A DNA stretch of 64,000 bases from Streptomyces rubradiris (GTDB lineage Bacteria; Actinomycetota; Actinomycetes; Streptomycetales; Streptomycetaceae): the NCBI RefSeq assembly GCF_016860525.1, contig NZ_BNEA01000015.1:3162001-3226000 (forward strand), written 5' to 3'. Under the pieces are notes generated by a model that was given only the letters and a program-made list of their open reading frames with translations, was not told the origin of the DNA and did not search any database. Shown here piece by piece: positions 49,669 through 58,675 of this stretch. How positions within the stretch are numbered: the stretch's first letter is position 1; the number at the start of each line of letters is the position of its first letter. Both the position numbers and the translations under genes were made by a program.

Positions 49669-51327
49669 CGCCAGTTTCCGGAAGTCCGCCCAGGACAGCG
49701 CGGGCCGGCCCGGGTCCCACAGCTTCTGCACGGTGGCCCGCAGCGGCATCCGGATTCCGGCGGCGACCTGCCCTTGCGTCTGCGCGTGCGGGAAGTCGCA
49801 CCACACGGCGAACGACCCGCCGAGGATCTGCCCGTCGTAGCGCGCGGGCACGGCGGTCGTGCCGCGCACCACCCTTGGGTTCCACTGCTCGTAGATGCGC
49901 TGTCCGGTCGGGTAGACGAAGGTCTGCGGCTGGCCGAGCACGTAGTAGAGGAACTCGTCGTTGTAGTTGAGCAGCTGCCGGCCCGCGCTCAGGTACTCGG
50001 CGGGCGGCCGGGCGCCGATCTCCTTGCCGGTCCAGTAGGCGACCTGGAGCGAGGGGTCGGGCTGTACGGAGGTGCCCCGGAAGAAGCCGTCGTTCCAGGC
50101 CCGTACGGTCTTGCCGTGGGCGCGGACGGTGGCGGCGCGGTCGTCCAGCCAGCCGGTGGTGAGGTCGGCGACCGTGCCGCCGGGGCCGTACTTGCGCTGG
50201 GCCGCCGCGGCCAGCTGCGGGTACGACGCCTGCGGGTCGCGCGCCATCAGCGCCTGGTACTCGTCCCCGCCCAGGTGCCACCGGCCGCCGGTGAACAGGC
50301 CGGCGTACTCGTTCAGCAGGTCGTCCACGAGCCGGGCGGAGGCGTCCTTGGAGATGTCGACGGCGCCGCGGAGCACCACCCCGTTGGCCTTGCGCAGCCG
50401 CAGGTCGGGGTGGGCGGCGAGGGCCGCGCCCAGGTGTCCCGGGGAGTCGATCTCGGGTACGACGGTGATGTGCCGGCTCTCCGCCAGCGCCACGATCTTC
50501 TTGACCTGCGCCTTGGTCAGGTGGTCCGGGGAGACGATCTCGGGGTGGCTGTCGGACTCGATCCGGAAGGCCTGGTCGTCGGAGAAGTGCAGGCCCAGCT
50601 CGTTGAACTTCAGGTCCCCCAGCTCGCGTATCCGGTCCTCGATCCAGGACGCGGTGAACGGTTTGCGCGCGATGTCCAGCATGAACCCGCGCACCGGCTT
50701 GGCCGGCTGGTCACGCACGACGCCCTCCGGTGCCGTGCCGCCGCCGCGTACCTCCTGCTTCAGGGTGCGGGTGCCGTAGAAGACCCCGGCCTCACCGGGC
50801 CCGGTGATGTCGACCCGCCCGTCCCGGACGGTCAGCGTGTACGACTCCCGGTTCCCGCCCCCGCCGCCGAGCGCGAGCCGTACGTCACCGGCCCGCGCGT
50901 CGTTCTTCTGCCCCGCGTACACCAGCCCCAGCTCCCCGGCTGTCAGCCGGGCCTCGTCGGCCAGCGCCGGATCGGCCACCACCACCCGCGCACCGGGCCG
51001 GGGCCGCCAGCCGGGGCCGCGCTCCGGGGTGTGCGAGCGGACCGCGGGTATGGTGCGCGGCGTCTTCGACAGCGGGTACGACCGGCTCGGGCTCGGCGCC
51101 GCCGACGGGGTGCCCGGTGCCGTGGGCTCCGTACCGGTGCCGGCCACCCGGCCGGAGGCCGACTGGCGCGTCGCGTTCCCCGGCGGTGCGCCGCCGCCGT
51201 CCGCCGCGGCCCACAGGCCGACGCCCGTGCCGAGCGCTACCGTCCCGGCGAACGCGGCGGCCATCACCGCCCGCTTCCGTATCACCTGCCGCGCCGGTCC
51301 CCGGCGCCTGTGCCTGTGCTGGGTCAC
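49654..51327 (-). CDS. Beta-N-acetylhexosaminidase (GH20), membrane-anchored or secreted
   Basis: 557 residues from a GTG at 51327 (VTQHRHRRRGPARQVIRKR). TACGTT ends 6 bases before, so leaderless initiation is possible. A basic N-terminus and one hydrophobic segment (AVMAAAFAGTVALGTGVGLW) act as signal anchor or signal peptide. GH20 domain: GFMLDIARKPFTASWIEDRIRELGDLKFNELGLHFSDDQAFR, VVPEIDSPGHLGAALA and the catalytic pair in WHLGGDEYQAL (Asp-Glu). An N-terminal GH20b-like domain precedes it. It cleaves terminal GlcNAc/GalNAc from chitin- or peptidoglycan-derived oligosaccharides. Confidence 0.94.
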   Translation of the reverse strand: MTQHRHRRRGPARQVIRKRAVMAAAFAGTVALGTGVGLWAAADGGGAPPGNATRQSASGRVAGTGTEPTAPGTPSAAPSPSRSYPLSKTPRTIPAVRSHTPERGPGWRPRPGARVVVADPALADEARLTAGELGLVYAGQKNDARAGDVRLALGGGGGNRESYTLTVRDGRVDITGPGEAGVFYGTRTLKQEVRGGGTAPEGVVRDQPAKPVRGFMLDIARKPFTASWIEDRIRELGDLKFNELGLHFSDDQAFRIESDSHPEIVSPDHLTKAQVKKIVALAESRHITVVPEIDSPGHLGAALAAHPDLRLRKANGVVLRGAVDISKDASARLVDDLLNEYAGLFTGGRWHLGGDEYQALMARDPQASYPQLAAAAQRKYGPGGTVADLTTGWLDDRAATVRAHGKTVRAWNDGFFRGTSVQPDPSLQVAYWTGKEIGARPPAEYLSAGRQLLNYNDEFLYYVLGQPQTFVYPTGQRIYEQWNPRVVRGTTAVPARYDGQILGGSFAVWCDFPHAQTQGQVAAGIRMPLRATVQKLWDPGRPALSWADFRKLADRLG

Positions 51328-51422
51328 CCTGCCAACGTACGACCGTTCCCCGGTCCGGCGGTCAGCCGGACGAAGCGAAACTCTGCCGTTCGAGTGAAAT
51401 TCCGTTATCGCTCGGACACCGT

Positions 51423-52034
51423 ATGACCACTCTCGATAACCTGACGACACTCACATCCTTCACACAATCCCCTGCCGCACCACATGTGACGCGAGGACCG
51501 ACGCTGCCCGCCCACCATCTGCCGTATCTCCCCAAGCCGCTCGACGCCTTCAACACCGCGCCCGCCGACGAGGCGCGCACCCTTCTGCTGCACTGCCTGC
51601 GCAGCCCGCGCTGGTCCGACCGGATCGCCGCGCACCGCCCCTACCCCGACCTGGACTCCCTGCTCGCCGCGGCCGACGAGGCGACGTACGACCTCTCCCC
51701 CGCCGACCTCGCCGAGGCCCTGGCCGGCGAGCGCCTCCCCGAACTCCCCGAGGACACGTACTCGGCGGCCCACATGGCCCTCGGCGCCGCCCGCGCCGCC
51801 TACGAGGCCCGCTTCGGCCACACGTTCATCATCTACGTGGGCGACATCCCCGCGGACGAGGTCATCGACCACATCCTCCAGGCGATCCGATCACGATTGG
51901 CGAACGATCCGGAGGACGAGCGGGTGGTGGCGGCGGAGCAGCTCCGGCGCCTGGCGAAAGGGAGAATCGCGGCATTTCTCAAGGGCGCGAGAAACCGCGC
52001 GACCAGCACCAACGCACCCGCACCCGGTAGATAA
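51423..52034 (+). CDS. OHCU-decarboxylase-family protein lacking the usual catalytic His
   Basis: 203 residues from the ATG at 51423 (MTTLDNLTTLTSFT). The helical fold of 2-oxo-4-hydroxy-4-carboxy-5-ureidoimidazoline decarboxylase is recognisable: FNTAPADEARTLLLHCLRSPRWSDRIAAHRPYPDLDSLLAAADEAT and FIIYVGDIPADEVIDHILQAIRSRLANDPEDERVVAAEQLRRLAKGR. The motif where the family has ...HPDLAG reads LAGERLPELPEDT, so the His important for catalysis is missing. Role uncertain. No neighbour belongs to urate degradation. It is divergent from GH20, 95 bases apart. Confidence 0.65.
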   Translation: MTTLDNLTTLTSFTQSPAAPHVTRGPTLPAHHLPYLPKPLDAFNTAPADEARTLLLHCLRSPRWSDRIAAHRPYPDLDSLLAAADEATYDLSPADLAEALAGERLPELPEDTYSAAHMALGAARAAYEARFGHTFIIYVGDIPADEVIDHILQAIRSRLANDPEDERVVAAEQLRRLAKGRIAAFLKGARNRATSTNAPAPGR

Positions 52035-52214
52035 CCGGACACACCGCACCGGGCTAGCCCAACCGCGTGCCACTTTGATCACACCGGTAGGCCCCCCGTA
52101 AGGCACAGCGCGTCGCCTCGCTACGATGCTGGGGGCCGGTGGACCGTACCCGGCCGGGCCCGACCGACAGAGAAGCCGGCGCGGCCCTAGTCCCCGCTCC
52201 CGGAGGGTTCTTCC

Positions 52215-52595
52215 GTGCCGGCTGGAACGCTGTACCGCGGCCGGGAAGGAATGTGGTCCTGGGTGGCTCACCGAGTCACCGGCGTCCTCATTTTCTTCTT
52301 CCTGTTCGTTCACGTGCTGGACACCGCTCTCGTGCGTGTCTCCCCCGAGGCCTACGACAAGGTCGTAGCCACGTACAAGACGCCGATCGTCGCGCTGCTG
52401 GAGTACGGCCTCGTCGCCGCCATCCTCTTCCACGCGCTCAACGGCCTGCGGGTGATCGCCGTCGACTTCTGGTCGAAGGGCCCGCGCTACCAGAAGCAGA
52501 TGTTCTGGACCGTGATGGGTGTCTGGATCGTCCTGATGGCCGGCGCGATCTACCCGGTCCTCGGCCACGCGTACCGCGCACTCTTTGGGAGCTGA
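52215..52595 (+). CDS. sdhC: Succinate dehydrogenase cytochrome b subunit
   Basis: 126 residues from a GTG at 52215 preceded by GGAGGG. Three membrane helices: VTGVLIFFFLFVHVLDTAL, GLVAAILFHALNGLRVIAVDFW, MFWTVMGVWIVLMAGAIYPVL. The His in FHALNGLR is a haem/quinone-site candidate. It anchors the dehydrogenase to the membrane and reduces menaquinone. First gene of sdhCDAB. TACGAT near 52121 is a possible -10 element for the operon. Confidence 0.95.
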   Translation: MPAGTLYRGREGMWSWVAHRVTGVLIFFFLFVHVLDTALVRVSPEAYDKVVATYKTPIVALLEYGLVAAILFHALNGLRVIAVDFWSKGPRYQKQMFWTVMGVWIVLMAGAIYPVLGHAYRALFGS

Positions 52596-52600
52596 CGCCG

Positions 52601-53083
52601 ATGTCCACGACTGAAACCCCCGCTTCCGGAGTCGGCCCCGTGGAGGGCGCCCCCGTCTACACCGTCGACCACCCGGCGCCGCTGATCGAGGCCCCGCGCA
52701 AGCGCACCAAGAAGACCCCGAAGTCGACCCGGGGCAACTTCGAGCTGGCGGCGTGGCTGTTCATGCGCCTGTCCGGCATCGTGCTGGTCGTCCTCGTCCT
52801 CGGCCACCTGCTGATCCAGCTGGTGCTGGACGGCGGTGTCTCCAAGATCGGCTTCGCCTTCGTGGCCGGCCGCTGGGCGTCGCCGTTCTGGCAGGTCTGG
52901 GACCTGGTGATGCTGTGGCTGGCGATGCTGCACGGCGCCAACGGCCTGCGCACGGTCATCAACGACTACGCCGAGCGGCCGACCAGCCGGTTGTGGCTGA
53001 AGGCACTGCTCTACACCGCCACGGTGTTCACCATCCTGCTGGGCACGCTGGTGATCTTCACCTTCGACCCGAACATCCGCTAG
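52601..53083 (+). CDS. sdhD: Succinate dehydrogenase hydrophobic membrane anchor
   Basis: 160 residues from the ATG at 52601, 5 bases after sdhC. A cytosolic start rich in Lys ([14 protein letters not shown]) is followed by three helices ([52 protein letters not shown] and [15 protein letters not shown]). HGANGLR carries the second anchor His. With SdhC it makes the cytochrome b558-type membrane part of the complex. Confidence 0.95.
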   Translation: MSTTETPASGVGPVEGAPVYTVDHPAPLIEAPRKRTKKTPKSTRGNFELAAWLFMRLSGIVLVVLVLGHLLIQLVLDGGVSKIGFAFVAGRWASPFWQVWDLVMLWLAMLHGANGLRTVINDYAERPTSRLWLKALLYTATVFTILLGTLVIFTFDPNIR

Positions 53084-53102
53084 GCACGGGGCTGCGAGAA
53101 TC

Positions 53103-54857
53103 ATGAAGATCCACAAGTACGACACCGTCATCGTCGGCGCCGGCGGCGCGGGCATGCGCGCCGCCATCGAGGCGACGAAGCGCAGCCGCACCGCGGTCCT
53201 GACCAAGCTCTACCCCACCCGCTCCCACACGGGCGCCGCGCAGGGCGGCATGGCCGCCGCGCTCGCCAACGTGGAGGAGGACAACTGGGAGTGGCACACC
53301 TTCGACACGGTCAAGGGCGGTGACTACCTGGTCGACCAGGACGCCGCCGAGATCCTGGCGAAGGAGGCCATCGACGCCGTCCTCGACCTGGAGAAGATGG
53401 GCCTGCCGTTCAACCGGACCCCGAACGGCACCATCGACCAGCGCCGCTTCGGCGGTCACTCCCGCAACCACGGCGAGGCCCCGGTCCGCCGGTCCTGCTA
53501 CGCCGCGGACCGCACCGGCCACATGATCCTCCAGACGCTGTACCAGAACTGCGTCAAGGAGGGCGTGGAGTTCTTCAACGAGTTCTACGTCCTGGACCAG
53601 CTGATCACCGAGGTCGACGGCGTCAAGAAGTCCGCCGGTGTGGTGGCGTACGAGCTGGCCACCGGCGAGATCCACATCTTCCAGGCGAAGGCCGTCATCT
53701 ACGCCTCCGGCGGCTGCGGCAAGTTCTTCAAGGTGACGTCGAACGCCCACACCCTGACCGGTGACGGGCAGGCGGCGGTCTACCGGCGCGGGCTCCCGCT
53801 GGAGGACATGGAGTTCTTCCAGTTCCACCCGACCGGCATCTGGCGCATGGGCATCCTGCTCACCGAGGGTGCCCGCGGCGAGGGCGGCATCCTGCGCAAC
53901 AAGGACGGCGAGCGCTTCATGGAGAAGTACGCTCCCGTCATGAAGGACCTGGCGTCCCGTGACGTCGTGTCCCGCTCCATCTACACGGAGATCCGCGAGG
54001 GCCGCGGCTGCGGTCCCGAGGGCGACCACGTGTACCTGGACCTGACCCACCTGCCGCCGGAGCAGCTGGACGCCAAGCTGCCGGACATCACCGAGTTCGC
54101 GCGGACCTACCTGGGCATCGAGCCGTACACGGACCCGATCCCGATCCAGCCGACCGCGCACTACGCGATGGGCGGCATCCCGACGAACGTCGAGGGTGAG
54201 GTCCTGGCGGACAACACCACGGTCGTCCCGGGCCTGTACGCGGCCGGCGAGGTCGCCTGTGTCTCCGTGCACGGCGCCAACCGGCTCGGCACCAACTCGC
54301 TGCTGGACATCAACGTCTTCGGCCGCCGCGCGGGCATCGCCGCCGCCGAGTACTCGGCCAAGGCCGACTACGTCGAGCTGCCGGAGAACCCGGAGTCCTT
54401 CGTCGTCGAGCAGATCGAGCGGCTGCGCACCTCCACCGGCAACGAGCGGGTGGCGACGCTGCGCCGCGAGCTGCAGGAGACCATGGACGCCAACGTCATG
54501 GTGTTCCGCACCGAGCAGACGATCAAGACGGCGGTCGAGAAGATCGCCGAGCTCAGGGAGCGCTACCAGAACGTGGCGATCCAGGACAAGGGCAAGCGTT
54601 TCAACACGGACCTCCTTGAGGCGATCGAGCTGGGCAACCTGCTCGACCTGGCCGAGGTCATGGCCGTCTCGGCCCTCGCCCGCAAGGAGTCCCGCGGCGG
54701 TCACTACCGCGAGGACTACCCGAACCGCGACGACGTCAACTTCATGCGCCACACCATGGCGTACCGCGAGGTCGGCGCCGACGGCTCGGAAACCGTCCGT
54801 CTCGACTACAAGCCGGTCGTCCAGACCCGCTACCAGCCGATGGAGCGTAAGTACTGA
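53103..54857 (+). CDS. sdhA: Succinate dehydrogenase flavoprotein subunit
   Basis: 584 residues, ATG at 53103. FAD fold [16 protein letters not shown]; the covalent flavin His is in [15 protein letters not shown]; the catalytic Arg/His region is [15 protein letters not shown]. It oxidises succinate to fumarate on the cytoplasmic face, passing electrons via SdhB. The stop overlaps the sdhB start (TGATG). Confidence 0.98.
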   Translation: MKIHKYDTVIVGAGGAGMRAAIEATKRSRTAVLTKLYPTRSHTGAAQGGMAAALANVEEDNWEWHTFDTVKGGDYLVDQDAAEILAKEAIDAVLDLEKMGLPFNRTPNGTIDQRRFGGHSRNHGEAPVRRSCYAADRTGHMILQTLYQNCVKEGVEFFNEFYVLDQLITEVDGVKKSAGVVAYELATGEIHIFQAKAVIYASGGCGKFFKVTSNAHTLTGDGQAAVYRRGLPLEDMEFFQFHPTGIWRMGILLTEGARGEGGILRNKDGERFMEKYAPVMKDLASRDVVSRSIYTEIREGRGCGPEGDHVYLDLTHLPPEQLDAKLPDITEFARTYLGIEPYTDPIPIQPTAHYAMGGIPTNVEGEVLADNTTVVPGLYAAGEVACVSVHGANRLGTNSLLDINVFGRRAGIAAAEYSAKADYVELPENPESFVVEQIERLRTSTGNERVATLRRELQETMDANVMVFRTEQTIKTAVEKIAELRERYQNVAIQDKGKRFNTDLLEAIELGNLLDLAEVMAVSALARKESRGGHYREDYPNRDDVNFMRHTMAYREVGADGSETVRLDYKPVVQTRYQPMERKY

Positions 54858-55636
54858 TGGCTACCCCTGTTCTGGACAAGGCGGACGCGGCCGGCCGGCC
54901 CGAGCCCGGTTTCGCCGACTCCCCCTACATCACCGTCACCTTCCGCGTCCGCCGGTTCAACCCGGAGGTCTCGGCCGAGGCGACCTGGGAAGACTTCCAG
55001 CTGGAGATCGACCCCAAGGAGCGGGTCCTCGACGGTCTGCACAAGATCAAGTGGGACATCGACGGCACCCTCACCTTCCGCCGGTCGTGCGCGCACGGCA
55101 TCTGCGGCTCGGACGCGATGCGGATCAACGGCAAGAACCGCCTTGCCTGCAAGACGCTGATCAAGGACATCAACCCCGAGAAGCCGATCACGATCGAGCC
55201 CATCAAGGGCCTGACGGTCCTGAAGGACCTGGTCGTGGACATGGAGCCGTTCTTCCAGGCGTACCGGGACGTCATGCCGTTCCTGGTCGTCAACGAGACG
55301 AACGAGCCCACCCGGGAGCGCTACCAGTCCCCGGAGGACCGCGAGCGCTTCGACGACACGACGAAGTGCATCCTCTGCGCGGCCTGCACCTCCTCCTGCC
55401 CGGTGTTCTGGAACGACGGCCAGTACTTCGGCCCGGCCGCGATCGTGAACGCCCACCGCTTCATCTTCGACAGCCGTGACGAGGCGGGCGAGCAGCGCCT
55501 GGAGATCCTCAACGACCGCGACGGCGTGTGGCGCTGCCGCACGACCTTCAACTGCACGGACGCCTGCCCGCGCGGTATCGAGGTCACCAAGGCCATCCAG
55601 GAAGTCAAGCGCGCCCTCATCACGCGCCGCTACTGA
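54857..55636 (+). CDS. sdhB: Succinate dehydrogenase iron-sulfur subunit
   Basis: 259 residues, ATG at 54857. [2Fe-2S] ligands RRSCAHGICGSDAMRINGKNRLAC; [4Fe-4S] motif CILCAACTSSCP; [3Fe-4S] ligands in FNCTDACPRGIEVTK. It transfers electrons from SdhA to menaquinone in the membrane. Last gene of the operon, followed by a strong hairpin 15 bases after the stop. Confidence 0.98.
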   Translation: MATPVLDKADAAGRPEPGFADSPYITVTFRVRRFNPEVSAEATWEDFQLEIDPKERVLDGLHKIKWDIDGTLTFRRSCAHGICGSDAMRINGKNRLACKTLIKDINPEKPITIEPIKGLTVLKDLVVDMEPFFQAYRDVMPFLVVNETNEPTRERYQSPEDRERFDDTTKCILCAACTSSCPVFWNDGQYFGPAAIVNAHRFIFDSRDEAGEQRLEILNDRDGVWRCRTTFNCTDACPRGIEVTKAIQEVKRALITRRY

Positions 55637-55651
55637 CCTGCCGAGGCACCG

Positions 55652-55690
55652 CCAAGGGCCCCCGCTTCCTCCGGGAAGCGGGGGCCCTTG
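55652..55690 (+). terminator. Terminator of the sdhCDAB operon
   Basis: CAAGGGCCCCCGCTTCC (55652-55668) pairs with GGAAGC-GGGGGG-CCCTTG (55673-55690), a 17-bp stem with one bulged G and a 4-base loop, followed by TGCG. No T tract, as is usual in Streptomyces. Confidence 0.88.
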
Positions 55691-55748
55691 TGCGTACGGT
55701 CCGGTGGGGCTCCTCGCTTCCCGGGTGCCGGGATCCTAATCTGACGAC

Positions 55749-56159
55749 ATGTCAGACGAAGAGTCGTACGAACTGCTCGGCTTCGACAACGTGCTGCTCC
55801 CCGTCGGCGACCTCGGCGAGGCCGTCGCCTTCTACGAGCGGGCCGGGTTCACCGTGGGCTTCCGGCTGGACGAGGCCGGCATCGCGCTGCTGAAGGTCGG
55901 CGCGGAGACGCCCGGCATCCTGCTGCGCGCCGAGGAGGGGCTGGGCCGGCGGCCGCCGCACTGGCCCTCGCCGCGGGTCTGGCTGGAGGTGCCGGACGCG
56001 CGGGCGGCGGCGCGGGAGCTGGCCGCCGCCGGCATCCCGCCGCTGGACGAGATCACCCAGGGCGTCACCGGCTGGACGGTGGAGATCGCCGACCCCTGGG
56101 GCAACCTCCTGGGCTTCACGGACTACACCAAGCGCCCGGCCCTGGCCCGCAGGGGCTGA
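55749..56159 (+). CDS. VOC (glyoxalase/bleomycin-resistance) fold protein
   Basis: 136 residues, ATG at 55749. LLGFDNVLLPVGDLGEAVAFYERAGFTVGFRLDEAGIALLKVG and RVWLEVPDARAAARELAAAGIPP...WTVEIADPWGNLLGFTDY are the two beta-alpha-beta-beta-beta units of the VOC superfamily. Metal-ligand positions (E in LEVPD, E in VEIAD) are partly present. Such proteins bind metals, drugs or act as isomerases. Function not determinable here. Confidence 0.88.
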   Translation: MSDEESYELLGFDNVLLPVGDLGEAVAFYERAGFTVGFRLDEAGIALLKVGAETPGILLRAEEGLGRRPPHWPSPRVWLEVPDARAAARELAAAGIPPLDEITQGVTGWTVEIADPWGNLLGFTDYTKRPALARRG

Positions 56160-56175
56160 GTCCCCCACCCCCCGG

Positions 56176-56234
56176 TTGAACGCGTTCAAAAACAGGTCTA
56201 CAGTCATCCCCGTCAGCGTTTTGAACGCGTTCAA
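56176..56234. promoter_or_regulatory. Promoter with two perfect TTGAACGCGTTCAA operators
   Basis: TTGAACGCGTTCAA at 56176-56189 and again at 56221-56234, each a perfect 14-base palindrome. The first operator contains the -35 TTGAAC; TACAGT (56199-56204) follows after 17 bases as -10. The second lies at the start of the transcript, 13 bases before the ATG of the membrane protein. Strong repression by a dimeric regulator, probably the TetR protein three genes on, is expected. Confidence 0.9.
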
Positions 56235-56247
56235 GAAGGGGTGGGGC

Positions 56248-56655
56248 ATGGACCGCACCGTCATCGCCTACGTCATCTACCTGGTCGTCAGCATCGCGCT
56301 GACCGTCTGGGTGGCCCGCACGCTCAGCCGCAACGGACGGATCTTCCTGGCCGACGTCCTGCGCGGCGACGAGAGGCTCGCGGACGCCGTCAACCACCTC
56401 CTGGTGGTCGGCTTCTACCTCGTCAACCTCGGCTTCGTGGCGCTGTACCTGAGCGATGACGACACGGTCCAGGACACCCGCGGCATCTTCGAGGCCCTGT
56501 CCACCAAGCTGGGCGTGGTGCTGCTGGTCCTCGGCGCGATGCACCTGGGCAACGTGTACGTCCTCAACCGGATCCGCCGGCGCGGGATGCTGGAGCGGGA
56601 GCAGGTGCCCCCGGTCCGCCCGCAGGAGTGGATCGCGCCGAGGGCCGGGGCGTGA
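56248..56655 (+). CDS. Integral membrane protein of the TetR-linked operon
   Basis: 135 residues from the ATG at 56248 with AAGGGG upstream. Three to four hydrophobic segments: VIAYVIYLVVSIALTVWVARTL, HLLVVGFYLVNLGFVALYL, KLGVVLLVLGAMHLGNVYVL. Charged tail RIRRRGMLEREQVPPVRPQEW. No known family motif. The start lies 13 bases beyond the second operator palindrome, so its expression is directly under that control. It is followed by a 4-base overlap with the next gene. Confidence 0.88.
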   Translation: MDRTVIAYVIYLVVSIALTVWVARTLSRNGRIFLADVLRGDERLADAVNHLLVVGFYLVNLGFVALYLSDDDTVQDTRGIFEALSTKLGVVLLVLGAMHLGNVYVLNRIRRRGMLEREQVPPVRPQEWIAPRAGA

Positions 56656-57170
56656 CCGGCGTGACCACCACGACCACCGCACCGGACCGGGACCCCGCCG
56701 GGGCCCCGGTCCGCGGGCTGACCGTCCTGTACGACGACCGGACCGCCGTGGGCCTCCACCTGCGCGACTGGCTGGCGCGCCGGCCCCGGCTGGTGCCGCT
56801 GGAGCCGCTGCCGGCCGGTTCGGCCGCGGCCCGCGCCCGCTTCCCCGGGCTCGGCCCCGGCGACCCCCTGGACGAGATCACCCTGGTCGGCGACTCGGGG
56901 CAGGTCTACCGGGGCCCGAGCGCCTGGATCGTCCTGCTGTGGGCCCTGCGCGAGCACCGCCCGCTCGCCCACCGGCTCGCCGGCCCGGCCGGCGCCGCAG
57001 CGGCCCGCGACGCCGTCCTCACCGCGGCGAAGTGGCGGGGCCCGCGGCGGCCCGGCACCCCGTGGGGCGGGCGGGTCCACCAGCGGGCCGACGGCTGGTC
57101 CTATCACCCGCTCACCGGCTGGACCTACGCGCCGCCGTCCCGGGCGGGGGCCGCCCCGGCCAGTCGTTAG
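56652..57170 (+). CDS. DCC/DUF393-like protein without the CxxC motif
   Basis: 172 residues from a GTG at 56652 overlapping the preceding stop (GTGA). The thioredoxin-like DUF393 pattern is present: RGLTVLYDDRTAVGLHLRDWLARRPRLVPLEPLP, ITLVGDSGQVYRGPSAWIVLLWALREHRPLAHRLA. The D-x-x-C-x-x-C of the DCC family reads YDDRTAVGL, without cysteine, so redox activity is unlikely. C-terminal WSYHPLTGWTYAPP looks like a short repeat. Works probably with the membrane protein before it and the TetR regulator after it. Confidence 0.75.
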   Translation: MTGVTTTTTAPDRDPAGAPVRGLTVLYDDRTAVGLHLRDWLARRPRLVPLEPLPAGSAAARARFPGLGPGDPLDEITLVGDSGQVYRGPSAWIVLLWALREHRPLAHRLAGPAGAAAARDAVLTAAKWRGPRRPGTPWGGRVHQRADGWSYHPLTGWTYAPPSRAGAAPASR

Positions 57171-57181
57171 GCTCTTCTACC

Positions 57182-57928
57182 GTGCCCGCGAAGAACGACG
57201 GCCCCGAGGCGGCCGGCCCCCACAGCAGCAAGTCCGAGCAGACCCGCGCGCTGATCCTCCAGACCGCGATGCGGATGTTCCAGGAGCGCGGCTACGACAA
57301 GACGACCATGCGGGCCATCGCCAAGGAGGCCGGGGTCTCCGTCGGCAACGCCTACTACTACTTCGAGGGCAAGGAACACCTGATCCAGGGCTTCTACGAC
57401 CGGATCGCCGCCGAGCACCAGGCTGCGGTCCGGTCGGTGCTGGAGCGGGAGACCGACCTGGAGGCGCGGCTCGCGGGGGTGCTGACCGCCTGGCTGGACA
57501 TCGCCCGGCCGTACCACGAGTTCGCGGTGCAGTTCTTCAAGAACGCCGCCGACCCCGACAGCCCGCTCAGCCCCTTCTCCCCGGAGAGCGAGCACGCCCG
57601 CGAGCAGGCCATCAGCGTGCACCGGGAGGTACTGGCCGGCTCCAAGGCCAAGGTGGCCCCGGAACTGCGGGACGTCCTGCCGGAGCTGATGTGGCTCTCG
57701 CAGATGGGCCTGGTGCTGTACTGGATCTTCGACCGCACGGAGGACCGCGAGCGCAGCTACCGGCTGGCCCGGCGCGGGGCCCGGCTGACCGCGCGCGGGG
57801 TGGCCCTGGCCCGCTTCCGGGTGCTGCGGCCGCTGGTCATGGAGGTCCACGAGCTGTTCACGGACTTCCTGCCGGGCATGACGAGGGTCCTGCCGGACCC
57901 GGGGCGCGGGGGGCGGGAGAACGAGTGA
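57182..57928 (+). CDS. TetR-family regulator of the 56.2-kb operon
   Basis: 248 residues from a GTG at 57182 (VPAKNDGPEAAG). HTH: TRALILQTAMRMFQERGYDKTTMRAIAKEAGVSVGNAYYYFEGKEHLIQGFYD. C-terminal ligand domain with VLTAWLDIARPYHEFAVQFFKNAAD and RVLRPLVMEVHELFTDFLPGM. TAGGCT lies about 8 bases upstream of the GTG, so it could also be transcribed separately without leader. The TTGAACGCGTTCAA palindromes at the operon start are the natural target (inference). Related TetR proteins control fatty-acid or membrane functions. Confidence 0.92.
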   Translation: MPAKNDGPEAAGPHSSKSEQTRALILQTAMRMFQERGYDKTTMRAIAKEAGVSVGNAYYYFEGKEHLIQGFYDRIAAEHQAAVRSVLERETDLEARLAGVLTAWLDIARPYHEFAVQFFKNAADPDSPLSPFSPESEHAREQAISVHREVLAGSKAKVAPELRDVLPELMWLSQMGLVLYWIFDRTEDRERSYRLARRGARLTARGVALARFRVLRPLVMEVHELFTDFLPGMTRVLPDPGRGGRENE

Positions 57929-58017
57929 TCACTTTCGGGTGAAGGCGCGGGGACAGGACGTCCGGCGCCGCGGATGCCTACGATGCTGTTCTCGACACCG
58001 CCCACAGGAGGCACCCG

Positions 58018-58605
58018 ATGTCCGCAGCTGCTGTCGAGCGGCCTCACGACGACTGGTCGCAGATCGCCGAGGCGAACCAGATCATGGAGCGTCTCCCGGG
58101 TCTTCGTGCCGAGATCATCGGAGGCCAGATTCTCGTGAGCCCAGCGCCGGACGGCCCGCACTCCGAGGCCTTGATGCTCTTCGCGGCTCCCTTCCAGCAA
58201 CTGGGTCTCGTGAGAGCACTCCCGGGAATCGGGCTCTGGCTGCCCACCGGCCCGGAGGACTACGTCATCCCCGACCTGTCGGTGGTCGATGACGACTACC
58301 GCGACCACTTGGTGGAGAACATCTGCTACGACCCGGTCTGCTTCCGTCTGGTCATGGAGGTCACCTCCAGCAACTGGCGAACGGATCTACGCGACAAGGT
58401 CGCCTGCTACGCCAGGGCCGGTGTCCCGGTCTACGTCATCATCGATCGCCACCACCAGCGTATCCACCTCCTCACCAGCCCGGTGGCCGACCGTTACCAG
58501 AGCCACGGCATCCACACACCCGGCGAACTCGTGACACTTCCCGAGTCCGTCGGCGGCAAGGTCACCCTGGACGTGACCCGACTCCTGCAAGCCGGCCAGA
58601 GCTGA
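58018..58605 (+). CDS. Uma2-family (DUF820) putative endonuclease, second copy
   Basis: 195 residues, ATG at 58018 with AGGAGG upstream. Family pattern RAEIIGGQILVSPAPDGPHSEAL, GLWLPTGPEDYVIPDLSVVDDDY, LVMEVTSSNWRTDLRDKVACYARAGVPVYVIIDRHHQRIHLLTSP. Same fold as 14777-15361 but not a close duplicate. Lower GC than neighbours at several points. Function unknown; these genes are frequent in Streptomyces and often lie singly. Confidence 0.9.
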   Translation: MSAAAVERPHDDWSQIAEANQIMERLPGLRAEIIGGQILVSPAPDGPHSEALMLFAAPFQQLGLVRALPGIGLWLPTGPEDYVIPDLSVVDDDYRDHLVENICYDPVCFRLVMEVTSSNWRTDLRDKVACYARAGVPVYVIIDRHHQRIHLLTSPVADRYQSHGIHTPGELVTLPESVGGKVTLDVTRLLQAGQS

Positions 58606-58633
58606 CCCGCCGCCCGTCGGCCCCAGCCCGAAC

Positions 58634-58662
58634 ACCCCCGCGCCTCACCCGGACGCGGGGGT
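58634..58662. terminator. Terminator between Uma2 and SCO4848-family genes
   Basis: ACCCCCGCG (58634-58642) and CGCGGGGGT (58654-58662), a perfect 9-bp stem with 11-base loop, followed by TTCC. Located between two convergent genes. Confidence 0.75.
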
Positions 58663-58675
58663 TTCCGTGTGTCCG

